A DNA stretch of 64,000 nucleotides from CAVVUC01 sp963751395. GTDB lineage: Bacteria; Verrucomicrobiota; Verrucomicrobiia; Chthoniobacterales; Chthoniobacteraceae. Below the pieces are notes generated by a model. That model saw only the letters and a list, made by a program, of their open reading frames with translations, did no database searches and had not been told where the DNA came from. Shown piece after piece: positions 1 to 8,618 of this stretch (positions within the stretch are counted from its first letter, which is position 1; each line of letters opens with the position of its first letter). The translations under genes and the position numbers were made by a program. The DNA lies in contig CAVVUC010000004.1 in the NCBI GenBank assembly GCA_963751395.1, positions 682,001-746,000 of the forward strand. The letters run 5' to 3'.

Positions 1-551
1 GCGTCGCGCGCAAAGATGCCGCGGTTGATTTTCGTGAGGTCGTTGACATGGAGCCAGCACTTCGAGGCGCTGTCCATTTCATTGCTGTAGTCGAACATGA
101 AACAGGCGCGGTTCGAGTGGCCGAAAAATTCAAAGTTCCCGATTTTCACGAGGTCGCGCCTCTGGCCGAAGTTGAGGTAGTTAATGAGTTCCTGTGTCTT
201 GTTGAAAAAGACGAGCTTCACCTTGCAGGCGTCGCGCACCGAAGCGATGAGCGGAATCAAGTCACGGCCTTCCTGCCGGCTGCGCTTCTCGTAGCTCTCA
301 CGGTAAACGAGCCAGGTGATTCGCGCATCCGGCCCGAGCTGCGCACGCAGTTGATCCATGCGGACGCGGGAGGCGTGGACGAAGTTCGCCCACCAGTGGT
401 CGTGCGGCTGCGCCTTGAATTTTTCCCACGCCTGAAGCGACACGCCGCCGGTGAGGATGATGTATTCCTTCTCGACGGCCTGTGCGGCTTGCGTGACGGG
501 GCAGGCAAGCATCGCGATCAGGACAAAAAACAGCGCGCGGACAGTTTTCAT
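1..551 (-). CDS. Secreted hypothetical protein, 3' end outside the window
   Basis: A minus-strand frame opens at an ATG (549-551) and stays open to the left edge (183 codons). It begins MKTVRALFFVLIAMLACPV followed by TQAAQA, a clear Sec signal peptide. The mature part starts EKEYIILTGGVSLQAWEKF and contains a motif FFGHSNRACFMFDYSNEMDS. I do not recognise the family. The His in FFGHSN sits where some caspase-like proteases carry the catalytic His, but no matching Cys can be placed, so no function is claimed. The gene diverges from the uvrD-like gene. The long plus-strand frame covering the same bases (from 48) is an upstream extension of the helicase frame and is not used as the start. Confidence 0.7.
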   Translation of the reverse strand, partial: MKTVRALFFVLIAMLACPVTQAAQAVEKEYIILTGGVSLQAWEKFKAQPHDHWWANFVHASRVRMDQLRAQLGPDARITWLVYRESYEKRSRQEGRDLIPLIASVRDACKVKLVFFNKTQELINYLNFGQRRDLVKIGNFEFFGHSNRACFMFDYSNEMDSASKCWLHVNDLTKINRGIFARD

Positions 552-677
552 AGAGGCGCTAAGATGCGCAGTTTTCGTATTGTGACAACGAGAAAAGGCC
601 GCTTGCTGCGAACGATTGCCGCTGGCAAAAAAGCTCGGCTTGCGAAAATCGCGCACCGTGGTTTCCTGCTTTCCCAC

Positions 678-2717
678 ATGGCCCGATTTCGTCTTTTCGA
701 TCTTAACCCGGAGCAGGAGCGCGCGGTCCGCACGACCGAGGGGCCGCTGCTGATTCTCGCCGGCGCGGGCACGGGAAAGACGCGTGTGATCACGGCGCGC
801 GTGGCCTTCTTGATCGCCCAGGACGTCGATCCCATGCACATCCTCGCGGTCACGTTCACGAACAAGGCGGCGAACGAAATGCGAGAGCGGCTCGCCGGCG
901 TGGTCGAAAAGGAGAAGGCGAAAAAGGTGACGATGTCCACGTTCCACGCGCTCTGCCTGCGCATCTTGAGATCGGGCATCGAGCGGCTCGGATACAAGAA
1001 CAACTTCAGCATTTACGACGAGTCGGACCAGCTCGGGCTCATCAAAAAGATCATCACACGCACGGCGGCGAAGGATGAGAAGCTCGACCCGCACCTCGCG
1101 AAGAACCTCATCAGCAAAGCGAAAAACAACGGCTGGTCCGCGCCCGAGAACGAGCAGAATCTCATCTCCGCCGTGTTCGCGCGCTACCAGATGGAACTGA
1201 AAACGCTGAACGCCGTGGACTTCGACGACCTGCTGTTGCTCGCGGTGAAGCTGCTCAACGAGCACGCCGAAGTGCGCGAACGATGGAACGAGCGGTTTCG
1301 CTACATCATGGTCGATGAGTTCCAGGACACGAACAAACTCCAGCTCGAACTCGTGAGCCTGCTGGCGAAGTCGTCCATCAAGCATCAGCCATCAGCCATC
1401 CACGCTCCGAACGTCTGCGTTGTCGGCGATGACGACCAGTCGATCTACGGCTGGCGCGGGGCGGAGGTGTCGAACATTCTCGAGTTCGAGCACCACTTTC
1501 CGAACCCGACGATCGTGAAGCTCGAACAGAACTACCGCAGCACGAACTCGATCCTCGACACGGCAAATCAGCTCATCAAAAACAACCCGCGCCGTCGCCC
1601 GAAGAACCTGTGGAGCGCGCATGGGGCGGGGGAAAAGATCCGGCTCATTCAGATGCCGGACGACCGCGAGGAGGCGCAGTTCGTGGCCGAAGACATCCAG
1701 CGCCTGAACTTTTCCGAAGGCGCACCGTGGGAAAGGTTCGCGGTGCTTTATCGCATGAACGCACAGGCGCGTTTGATCGAGGAAAACCTGCGCCGGCTTC
1801 ACATTCCGTATCGCCTCGTCGGCGGGAAAAGCTTTTTCGACCGGCGCGAGATTCGGGACGTGCTTGCCTACGCGACCTGCCTCGTGAATCCCGATGACGA
1901 CGTGAGCCTGCTGCGCATCATCAACACGCCGGCGCGGGGCATCAGCGCGACGACGACAGAACGGGCGCTCGCACTCAGCGTGGATAACAAGTGCAGCCTC
2001 TTTCGCGCGCTGCAATCGGAGGAGTTCCTTGGCAGCGTCACGACGCGGACGCGCGAAAGCATCGGTGAGTTCACCGCGCTGCTTGACCGCTACGAGACGC
2101 GCGTCCACACGCCGCTGGCGGATCACGCGGAAACGATGGCGGCTCTCCTCGAAGAAACCGGTTACCTCGCCGATCTCAAGCGGACGTGCAGGACGCCGGA
2201 TGAGGCTTTGAGCCGCGAAACGAACGTGCGGGACATGATCGAAGACCTGCGGCGTTTCCAAGAACGCTCGCGCGACGACGGGCTTCAAGGATTCCTCGAC
2301 GAGGTCAGCCTCGATCAGGATCGCGAGGAGGAGAATGACAACGACGATAAACGCGGCGTCACGCTCATCACGCTGCATGCGGCGAAGGGACTTGAGTTTC
2401 CGCACGTCTATCTCATCGGTCTGGAGGAAGGGCTGCTGCCGCATGACCGCTCCAAGGTCGAGGGCAACGTCGATGAAGAGCGCCGGCTGCTTTACGTCGG
2501 CATCACGCGCGCTATGCGCACACTCACGCTCACGCACTGCCGCAGCCGGCTGAAATTCGGCAGCGCCATGCCCTGCACGCCGAGTTCCTTCATCAAGGAG
2601 TTCCCGCCGGACCTCATCGAGCACGTGAACCTGGCGAAACTCCTGAGCGCACCCGTCGAGGAAACCACAGCGAAAAGCCGCTTTGCGCAGATGCGCGCGG
2701 CGATTGGGGGTTTATGA
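678..2717 (+). CDS. UvrD/PcrA-type superfamily 1 DNA helicase
   Basis: 679 residues, normal for the UvrD/PcrA/Rep family of 3'-5' DNA helicases acting in repair and replication restart. The ATG at 678 is chosen because the conserved N-terminus (LNPEQERAV) follows at once; the frame is open upstream to 48 but that part has no helicase similarity and overlaps a signal-peptide gene on the other strand. Visible motifs: Walker A GAGTGKTR (about residue 30), the TFTNKAA motif, DEFQDTN, VGDDDQSIYGWRGA, QNYRST, TLHAAKGLEF and YVGITRA. Oddity: just before VCVVGDDDQ about ten extra residues (SIKHQPSAIHAP) are encoded by four 7-bp repeats (1376-1403). The stop overlaps the next start by four bases, implying coupling. 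Confidence 0.93.
   Translation: MARFRLFDLNPEQERAVRTTEGPLLILAGAGTGKTRVITARVAFLIAQDVDPMHILAVTFTNKAANEMRERLAGVVEKEKAKKVTMSTFHALCLRILRSGIERLGYKNNFSIYDESDQLGLIKKIITRTAAKDEKLDPHLAKNLISKAKNNGWSAPENEQNLISAVFARYQMELKTLNAVDFDDLLLLAVKLLNEHAEVRERWNERFRYIMVDEFQDTNKLQLELVSLLAKSSIKHQPSAIHAPNVCVVGDDDQSIYGWRGAEVSNILEFEHHFPNPTIVKLEQNYRSTNSILDTANQLIKNNPRRRPKNLWSAHGAGEKIRLIQMPDDREEAQFVAEDIQRLNFSEGAPWERFAVLYRMNAQARLIEENLRRLHIPYRLVGGKSFFDRREIRDVLAYATCLVNPDDDVSLLRIINTPARGISATTTERALALSVDNKCSLFRALQSEEFLGSVTTRTRESIGEFTALLDRYETRVHTPLADHAETMAALLEETGYLADLKRTCRTPDEALSRETNVRDMIEDLRRFQERSRDDGLQGFLDEVSLDQDREEENDNDDKRGVTLITLHAAKGLEFPHVYLIGLEEGLLPHDRSKVEGNVDEERRLLYVGITRAMRTLTLTHCRSRLKFGSAMPCTPSSFIKEFPPDLIEHVNLAKLLSAPVEETTAKSRFAQMRAAIGGL
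1376..1403 (+). repeat. Heptamer array CATCAGC, four units, inside the uvrD-like gene
   Basis: Four successive 7-mers: catcaag, catcagc, catcagc, catccac. They add residues to a surface segment between the LAKSS and VCVVGDDD parts of the helicase without breaking the frame. It is one of several period-7 arrays in the window. Confidence 0.75.
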
Positions 2718-3460
2718 ACATTCACTGCCTCCAGCACGCCGCCGGTGAAGGCATCGGTAAAATCGGAGACTGGATACGCGAGCGCGGACATGTGCTCAGC
2801 GAGTCGCACCTACACCTGCCAGGCTGCGCGTTGCCGGAAATCGATGCGCTGGATTTTCTCGTCATTATGGGCGGCGGGATGAACGTGTACGAGTATCGGA
2901 ATCATCCGTGGCTTCGCGAGGAGAAGCGCTTCATCGAACTGGCGATCGCCGGGGGAAAATCCGTGCTGGGGATCTGTCTCGGCGCGCAACTCATCGCCGA
3001 CGTGCTCGGCGCGAAGGTGTATCAGAACGCCGAGTTCGAGATCGGCTGGTTCCCTGTTCGCTTCAACAAGGCAGCACGCGAGCATCCACTTTTTAAAGCA
3101 TTCCCTCATGAGCTGACTCCGATGCACTGGCATGGCGACACGTTCGATCTTCCGCGCGACGCGGTGCATCTCGCGGAGAGCGACGGCTGCAGGAACCAGG
3201 CGTTTGCGGCAGGAGAAAAAGTTGTCGGACTGCAATTCCATCTGGAAGTCCGGCACGAGGACGTCCTCGCGTTTCTCGAGGACCCCTCGGCGCAATACTC
3301 CGGGCGATTTGTCCATAATCGAGAACAGATTCTTGCAGGGGAACATCATCTGCGCATCACCCACGAGGCGCTCTACAGCCTGCTCGACGCGATGGCGCAC
3401 GGCGACAACATTACGAGCGGTAGCGTGGCACCCCGAACAAAGGCCTTCACGGAGTCATAG
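2714..3460 (+). CDS. Class I glutamine amidotransferase-like protein (GMP-synthase amidotransferase type)
   Basis: 248 residues, a stand-alone class I glutamine amidotransferase domain that would release ammonia from glutamine for a partner reaction. The nucleophile elbow GICLGAQ places Cys88, and LQFHLEV supplies His176 and Glu178, so the Cys-His-Glu triad is complete. Single-domain relatives are usually annotated GMP synthase-like glutamine amidotransferase; the true acceptor is unknown and no ATP-pyrophosphatase domain follows. The start overlaps the helicase stop (ATGA), suggesting co-translation. The C-terminal 30 residues are less conserved in appearance. Confidence 0.85.
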   Translation: MNIHCLQHAAGEGIGKIGDWIRERGHVLSESHLHLPGCALPEIDALDFLVIMGGGMNVYEYRNHPWLREEKRFIELAIAGGKSVLGICLGAQLIADVLGAKVYQNAEFEIGWFPVRFNKAAREHPLFKAFPHELTPMHWHGDTFDLPRDAVHLAESDGCRNQAFAAGEKVVGLQFHLEVRHEDVLAFLEDPSAQYSGRFVHNREQILAGEHHLRITHEALYSLLDAMAHGDNITSGSVAPRTKAFTES

Positions 3461-3464
3461 AACA

Positions 3465-3545
3465 TGCTCGGGGGGGGACTTGAACCCCCACGCCTTACGG
3501 CATACGCCCCTCAAACGTACGTGTCTGCCATTTCACCACCCGAGC
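3465..3545 (-). tRNA. tRNA-Leu (anticodon GAG)
   Basis: Read on the minus strand, a 7-bp acceptor stem (GCTCGGG pairing with CCCGAGC), a D arm with TGGCAGAC, an anticodon stem around loop TTGAGGG (anticodon GAG), a short class II variable arm, and the T arm GGGGGTTCAAGTCCCCC. Discriminator A at 3465. CCA is not encoded. The long variable arm and anticodon agree on leucine. Confidence 0.9.
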
Positions 3546-3707
3546 TCTTGTGGAAGGGTGGATTGTTTACCACGACTGAGTTCGGCTGCAAGTTTTCTTT
3601 GACGCCGGTTTCGTTACTCTATTTGCGAGCCATTTGCATTCCATGGCACGTCCACGTTCGGGCCGAGGGAACCTGCGCGCGTCCAGTCCCAGGCACTCTT
3701 CACCGCT

Positions 3708-4274
3708 TCATCGCGCAGCCCGAAAGCAACCGGCCAGATGATCATCCACAATCCCAACGGCTTGCATGAACGCGTAACAGATTGTCGAACCTACAAACGT
3801 AAAGCCGCGTTTATTCAACTCCCGGCTGATGCGATCTGAAAGAGCCGTTTTCGCCGAAATATCGCGCAGGCTCCTGGGCCGGTTGATGAGCGGCTTTCCA
3901 TCGACAAACTGCCAGATGAATTTGTCGAAACTCCCGAACTCTTCCTGGACGTCGAGAAATGCACGCGCGCTCTTGATCGCACCTTCAACCTTGAGCCGGT
4001 TGCGGATGATGCCGGGATTGGAGAGCAATTCCGCGATCTTGCGACTCTCGTAGCGGACGATTTTGCGCGCATCGAAGTTGTCGAAGGCGGCACGGTAACT
4101 CTCCCGGCGTTTTAGAACGGTGAGCCAGCTCAAGCCGGCCTGCGCCCCTTCCAAAATCAGAAACTCGAACAGCTTCCGGTCGTCATGCACCGGCACTCCC
4201 CATTCGGTGTCGTGATAGCGCATCATCACTTCGTTTCCCAGACACCAGTCGCATCGCTTTTCGGTCTTGTGCAT
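3708..4274 (-). CDS. tag: DNA-3-methyladenine glycosylase I
   Basis: 188 residues, the usual length of Tag, which removes 3-methyladenine from alkylated DNA in base-excision repair. Recognised from the conserved run: RCDWCLG near the N-terminus, YHDTEWGVP, GAQAGLSWLTVLKRRE, GIIRNRLKV, KRGFTFVGSTICYAFMQA and VDDHLAGCF. The Cys near residue 8, the His of YHDTEW, and the His and Cys of DDHLAGC match the zinc ligands known in E. coli Tag. No operon partner; convergent with the tRNA side. Confidence 0.95.
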   Translation of the reverse strand: MHKTEKRCDWCLGNEVMMRYHDTEWGVPVHDDRKLFEFLILEGAQAGLSWLTVLKRRESYRAAFDNFDARKIVRYESRKIAELLSNPGIIRNRLKVEGAIKSARAFLDVQEEFGSFDKFIWQFVDGKPLINRPRSLRDISAKTALSDRISRELNKRGFTFVGSTICYAFMQAVGIVDDHLAGCFRAAR

Positions 4275-4374
4275 AGGAGTTGATTGCCCCGCTGACGTTC
4301 ACAATGCAATCAACTCGAAGTTCCTGCGTGGAACCGGGGATTGTCGTCCGGGAGAACAACAATGCCCGACCGGC

Positions 4375-5703
4375 TCAATCCCCGGACGACTTCTTCTTCA
4401 CCGGCGTGGCGCGGCGGACTTCCTGGTAGCTCGACTCGTTTGTTTCCGGGTCTGTCACGAGTTGCATGGTGTCCAAGTGCTTGCGGATGTCCGCCGGCGT
4501 GAAAGCGTCCTGGCTCATCTCGGCGCGGTTCGCTTCGTCGAGTGTGGTCGATTTAATCCTGCCGACGGTATCAACGATGTGCGGGGTGAGGAAGATCAGG
4601 AGTTCACTCTTCGATCTGTTTTTTACGATGTGTCGGAACGGAAAGCCGAGGATGGGAATGTCTCCGAGGATCGGAATCTTCCTTATCGACTGGGTTTCCT
4701 GTTTTGACATCAAGCCGCCGATGACGACCGTGGTGGAATCGGGCGTGACGACCACGGTTTCCGCCGAGCGTTTGTCGATGACGGGCGAACTGACATTCGG
4801 GGAAATCTGAACGGTGGTGGATGAGATGTTTGAAATTTCAGGAGCAACAATCATCTCGACGTTCCGATCGGAGGTGATGAAAGGAGTCACGCGCAGGATG
4901 ATGCCGACGTCCTGATATTGGACGGAGTTGTTCACCTGGCCGGCGTTGGTAATGGTGCTGTTGGTCACGAAAGGAACTTCCTGACCGACGACGATCACCG
5001 CTTCCTGATTGTTGCGGGCCATGATGGAAGGACGGGAAAGGATGTTGAGGTTGCCGCGAGAGGCAAGCGCATACAAAGTGGCCTGCCAGTCGTCGGTGAG
5101 CACACGCACGAACGATCCGTTCGTCTGGCTCGCGAGTCCGAAAAGGCTCTGCAAAGTCGCTGTCTGTGGCGTGAATCCACCAAGGATCGGCAGCGGCGAG
5201 TTCGCGGTGGAAACGGTCTGTGTGGTGCCCCCTCCTGCGCTGACGTTTTGCGTCGTCGTGGCGGTTGACGATCCGGTTATCAGCGGGTTGCCGGTTTTGA
5301 AAGTGTAACTGCCCTCGACGCCGAGGTTGAGCCCTTTGTCCAAGCCGACTTCGACAAACACGACCTTGATGAGCACCTGCGGCTTCGGGCGGTCCAGGTT
5401 CGTGATGACTTTTACGATCTCCTTGTGCGTGTCCTCATCAGCCACAACCACGAGCGAGCGGCTCTCGGGATCGATCTGTATCAGGGCATCGCCAAGCATG
5501 GTATTGCTGCGGTACTGGCGGGCGCTGGAGCCGTAGCCCGAGCCGAGCGCAGAGGTGGTTGACCGTCCTGCCACAGAGGCCCGCGAGGAACCCGCCGCCG
5601 CGCTGGGGCGGATGCCCGTCTGCGCAAATAGTGGAGCGGGTTCCAGCAGGATGCACATGAGCGCGCAGAGAACGACGCTTTTTGAAAAGTGAATTGCTTT
5701 CAT
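4375..5703 (-). CDS. Secretin barrel half of a two-part T2SS GspD
   Basis: 442 residues from the ATG at 5703, giving a signal peptide (MKAIHFSKSVVLCALMCILL ending near PLFAQ). An N3-like module (IQIDPESRSLVVVADEDTHK, ITNLDRPKPQVLIKVVFVEV) leads into the secretin pore: LGVEGSYTF, LLSRPSI-type ILSRPSIMARNNQEAVIVVGQEVPFV, VGIILRVTPFI, and VVIGGLMSKQETQSIRKIPILGDIPILG in segments. It ends with SELLIFLTPHIV and a lysine-rich tail. The N0-N2 domains are on the separate gene immediately upstream (25-bp gap), so the outer-membrane channel seems to be made from two polypeptides. A longer in-frame start (5745) would overlap the upstream stop and spoil the signal peptide. Confidence 0.88.
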   Translation of the reverse strand: MKAIHFSKSVVLCALMCILLEPAPLFAQTGIRPSAAAGSSRASVAGRSTTSALGSGYGSSARQYRSNTMLGDALIQIDPESRSLVVVADEDTHKEIVKVITNLDRPKPQVLIKVVFVEVGLDKGLNLGVEGSYTFKTGNPLITGSSTATTTQNVSAGGGTTQTVSTANSPLPILGGFTPQTATLQSLFGLASQTNGSFVRVLTDDWQATLYALASRGNLNILSRPSIMARNNQEAVIVVGQEVPFVTNSTITNAGQVNNSVQYQDVGIILRVTPFITSDRNVEMIVAPEISNISSTTVQISPNVSSPVIDKRSAETVVVTPDSTTVVIGGLMSKQETQSIRKIPILGDIPILGFPFRHIVKNRSKSELLIFLTPHIVDTVGRIKSTTLDEANRAEMSQDAFTPADIRKHLDTMQLVTDPETNESSYQEVRRATPVKKKSSGD

Positions 5704-5728
5704 AAAAAATGGGCGCTGGGTTTGGAAG

Positions 5729-7429
5729 TTAACGGCCGCCTGCATTTCCTCTGCCGCCGGAGCTGTTCATGACGCTGTTTGGATCGAGCGAAGCGCCGGA
5801 GGTCTGGCGTTGTCTGAGCCGGCTCGTGGTGTTCTGGTTCGCGCTCGTGGAGTCCTGGTCGGTGAACATCCCGCGCAATATCGCGGCGACCGCTTCCGGG
5901 TCGGCGTTCTCGAGGGTGTGAACATAGACGTGCTGCTTCTTCGAGTCGCTGGCATCGAGCCGTCCAATTGTGAGCGCCACATCTTCCATCATGTCGCGCG
6001 ACGCGGATATAATGACGCAGTTGGTGCGCGGATCCGGTACGGCGACCACGCGGGCCTGGAGAAGCGCCCGATCACTGGTTCCGCTCTGCACCTGCCGCTG
6101 GCCGGCGGCGATCCGATTCCCCTGGCCGCCCTGTCCCACCACCACGGCCGTATTGCGATTGCCGGTCGTCGTGTTGTCCTCCGCGTACAGCGTGTTCACG
6201 ATATTCGCCAATTCGGTGGCGTCGGCAAATTGCAGGCGGAAAATCCGGGTTTCGGTGACTGCGCTGATGCTCGTGTCGAGTCGGCTGACGACCTCGGAGA
6301 TCGTCGCCATGTATTCATCCGGCGCGCTCACGATCACCGAGTTGCTCTGCGTGTCGGCTACCGCGATCACGCGCGACGCCGCCTGGCGCGCCTCGCTCTG
6401 CGGCGTATTCTGCCGGTTGCCGCCACCGGCTCCGCGGAATCCGCCGAAGCCGCCAAAGAACGGCGGCACGCCCTGCTGCGCGTTTTGGTTGTTGCGCGAG
6501 TTTTGATCGGTCGTGAAAAGCTGCGTGATGACATTCGCGATCTCCTTTGAATCCGCGTAGCGCAATCCGTAAACGTGGATCGTCGAGATGCTCGAAATGG
6601 ACGTGTCGAGCGCGCGAATGATCTCCGCAATGCGGCGGATGTTCGCCTGCGTGTCTGTGAACAAAATCGCGTTGCTGTTCTCGTTCGCCGTGATCGTCGC
6701 GTTTTCGGAAAGAAGCGGGCGCAGGTTCTCCACGAGCTTCGCGGCCTCGACGTAGCGCACCGGAAGAATCTGCGTGACGATGTCGTCCTTGCGCGGAATC
6801 AAATCCGGATTGCTTCCCTGCACCACCGGCAGGTCGCTGCGCCTCTGCGCGCTGCTGCGGTTCACGATTTTCAAAATGCGTCCGTTGCGCATGGCGACGT
6901 ATCCTTTTTCCAGAAGCACGGCGTTGAGCAAATCGACCGCTTCATCCGCCGAGATCGCCTGTTTGCTGATGACGTTGACCGTGCCGGTGACGGGTGCTTC
7001 CTGCACGATCACAAAGCCCGCCGCTTCGCTGAGATAATTCAGCACGTCGCTGAGTTGCGCGCCCTGGAAGTTGAGGCGGATTCCGGCCTTGCCCGGCAAA
7101 GGCTGCGCGGGCTTCGGTTGAGAAATCTGCCCCGGCTCCTGCAAGTTCACGGGAGCGGGGGTGGGCATCGGAATTGGAGCCGCCAACGCCGCTCGAGCCG
7201 GCGTGCTTGCTGGAGTTGAGGAAGGTATGGCCACGGGTTGCGGAGCCGGAGACGGACTCGCCACCGGCACCGGATCCACAGCAACCGGCGGCGGTTCTGG
7301 CTGCGGCATCTGGGTGACTTCCGCGGGCTGACTTTCAAGCGGAGGCGGAGGCGGTTCATCGACTTGAGCCATTAGCGCGGGAGGGACCAAGAGGCCGATG
7401 AGGACTGCAAAGAGGTTGCGTGTTTTCAT
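5729..7429 (-). CDS. Secretin N-domain protein (N0-N3 half of the two-part GspD)
   Basis: 566 residues with signal peptide (MKTRNLFAVLIGLLVPPALMA) and a long Pro-rich linker to about residue 115. Then an N0-like domain (GIRLNFQGAQLSDVLNYLSE) and three N1/N2-type modules with the hallmark TRIFRLQFADATELANIVN, INSVI-type NSNAILFTDT and SNSVIVSAPD segments, each followed by a Gly/Asn-rich linker. The protein stops without any secretin pore; that lies in the next gene. In typical T2SS these are a single chain of about 650-750 residues. Its ATG overlaps the GspC-like stop (ATGA). Most likely periplasmic gate of the secretion channel. Confidence 0.85.
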   Translation of the reverse strand: MKTRNLFAVLIGLLVPPALMAQVDEPPPPPLESQPAEVTQMPQPEPPPVAVDPVPVASPSPAPQPVAIPSSTPASTPARAALAAPIPMPTPAPVNLQEPGQISQPKPAQPLPGKAGIRLNFQGAQLSDVLNYLSEAAGFVIVQEAPVTGTVNVISKQAISADEAVDLLNAVLLEKGYVAMRNGRILKIVNRSSAQRRSDLPVVQGSNPDLIPRKDDIVTQILPVRYVEAAKLVENLRPLLSENATITANENSNAILFTDTQANIRRIAEIIRALDTSISSISTIHVYGLRYADSKEIANVITQLFTTDQNSRNNQNAQQGVPPFFGGFGGFRGAGGGNRQNTPQSEARQAASRVIAVADTQSNSVIVSAPDEYMATISEVVSRLDTSISAVTETRIFRLQFADATELANIVNTLYAEDNTTTGNRNTAVVVGQGGQGNRIAAGQRQVQSGTSDRALLQARVVAVPDPRTNCVIISASRDMMEDVALTIGRLDASDSKKQHVYVHTLENADPEAVAAILRGMFTDQDSTSANQNTTSRLRQRQTSGASLDPNSVMNSSGGRGNAGGR

Positions 7430-8061
7430 TTTAGTTGCTGCTGGCGGCGCTCCATCATGCGGCGCAGAACCTCGCTGGCGTTCGCCGGCGGCGCGGTGGA
7501 TGAGGGAGCATTGGTGGCTGCGGAAGACGGGGAACTTTCGGGCAATGTGGCCGCTGTTGTCGCCGCGATCGGCGCGGCTCCCGGCTGAGCGGACGCGTTA
7601 AGTGGCACAGTCTGGCCGACGTTCACGCTGATTCGTTTGCCGTCGCGTTCGACCTCGATGTTTGCGGGTGTGATTTTCATGAGCTTCGCGCCTGCGATGT
7701 CGGCATTCACGGCGACCACCTTGCTGTATTCGGAGCGGCTGCCGGAGAAAAAGGCGAGCGACTTTTCCGACGTCACCATCACACCGGTAAGCGCGACGTA
7801 ATCGGCACTTGAGGCCGGTTGCGTGGCTTGTGGAGTGGCTGGCGGAACCATCGGACGCCTGTCGGGGTCGAAAATGTTCCGCGTCTGCAATGTTCGGAAC
7901 GTGTCGTATCCCTGGGCTGTCGCTGTTTGGGTGGCAGTGCTCTGCGAGCGACGCTCGCTGCCCTGCCGCTGCTGTGGCGACTGCGCGGTTGCGTCGAAAC
8001 TCAGAAGCCCAACTGCACCCGCCGCCGCCAGCACCGCGCGAAATTTCCTGCGCGTCGTCAT
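7426..8061 (-). CDS. GspC/PilP-like inner-membrane T2SS component
   Basis: 211 residues starting MTTRRKFRAVLAAAGAVGLL, an N-terminal export or membrane segment. The central part has a homology-region-like fold: TLQTRNIFDPDRRP, YVALTGVMVTSEKSLAFFSG, VEVERDGKRISVNVGQTVPL-type strands, which in GspC and PilP contact the secretin N0 domain. Its place directly before the secretin gene supports this. C-terminus is Ala/Pro/Ser rich and ends RRMMERRQQQLK. The frame is open far upstream (to 8517) but that part overlaps the GspM-like gene. Family assignment is by motif and position, not by strong identity. Confidence 0.65.
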   Translation of the reverse strand: MTTRRKFRAVLAAAGAVGLLSFDATAQSPQQRQGSERRSQSTATQTATAQGYDTFRTLQTRNIFDPDRRPMVPPATPQATQPASSADYVALTGVMVTSEKSLAFFSGSRSEYSKVVAVNADIAGAKLMKITPANIEVERDGKRISVNVGQTVPLNASAQPGAAPIAATTAATLPESSPSSAATNAPSSTAPPANASEVLRRMMERRQQQLK

Positions 8062-8618
8062 CGGCGCCCTCCTCTCACGCGGCTGGTGTTGTCGCCTTCC
8101 GCCAGCCGCAGGAAACTGAACCGGGCGCTCATCGTGAGCTGCCCGCCGCGCGTGTCTCGCGTGGAGATTTCGCATTCTTCGAGACTCACCGGCATCGGGT
8201 CGGTTTCGAGTTCGTGAACAAAACGCCCCAGCGTCTTTTGGTCGCCGCTCGCCGACATGCGACACTCGAGCGTCTGATAACCCTCCTCGTGCGTCTGCCA
8301 TTGCGGCGTGAGGCTCGTGAAACTGATCTGGCTGTCGCGCGCCCAGCGGCCCACGGCCTTGAACACGTCGTTCTCCGCGGTCGAGACATCCTTCGGCAGA
8401 TTGGCCCGCTGCATGTCCGCCCAGCGCCCGCGGATGGCTTTTTCGCGGTCGAGTGTCTGCTGGCCGCGCTCCACTTTCTCGCGAAGCAGCGCGATGCGTT
8501 CGCTCTGTGCGCGCCAATGGTCGATCGCGGGCGAGAGCACCACGCGGTCGAGCAGGAACAGTCCGACCACCGACCCGGCGACAATTTTCAAAACAGTCGA
8601 GCGATTGTTACTTTTCAT
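8058..8618 (-). CDS. GspM/PilO-like T2SS assembly protein
   Basis: 186 residues. One N-terminal transmembrane helix (VLKIVAGSVVGLFLLDRVVL), a coiled-coil stretch (AQSERIALLREKVERGQQTLDREKA), then a ferredoxin-like periplasmic domain ending FSFLRLAEGD. This topology and position, between the GspL-like and GspC-like genes, is that of GspM/PilO. The ATG lies inside the end of the upstream gene (11-bp overlap) and the stop overlaps the next ATG. Confidence 0.7.
   Translation of the reverse strand: MKSNNRSTVLKIVAGSVVGLFLLDRVVLSPAIDHWRAQSERIALLREKVERGQQTLDREKAIRGRWADMQRANLPKDVSTAENDVFKAVGRWARDSQISFTSLTPQWQTHEEGYQTLECRMSASGDQKTLGRFVHELETDPMPVSLEECEISTRDTRGGQLTMSARFSFLRLAEGDNTSRVRGGRR

Noticed and set aside
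7426..8517. A 363-residue GspC-like protein starting at 8517
   Set aside because: The first 150 residues are a shadow of the GspM-like gene; the hydrophobic start at 8061 and ATGA overlap fit better.
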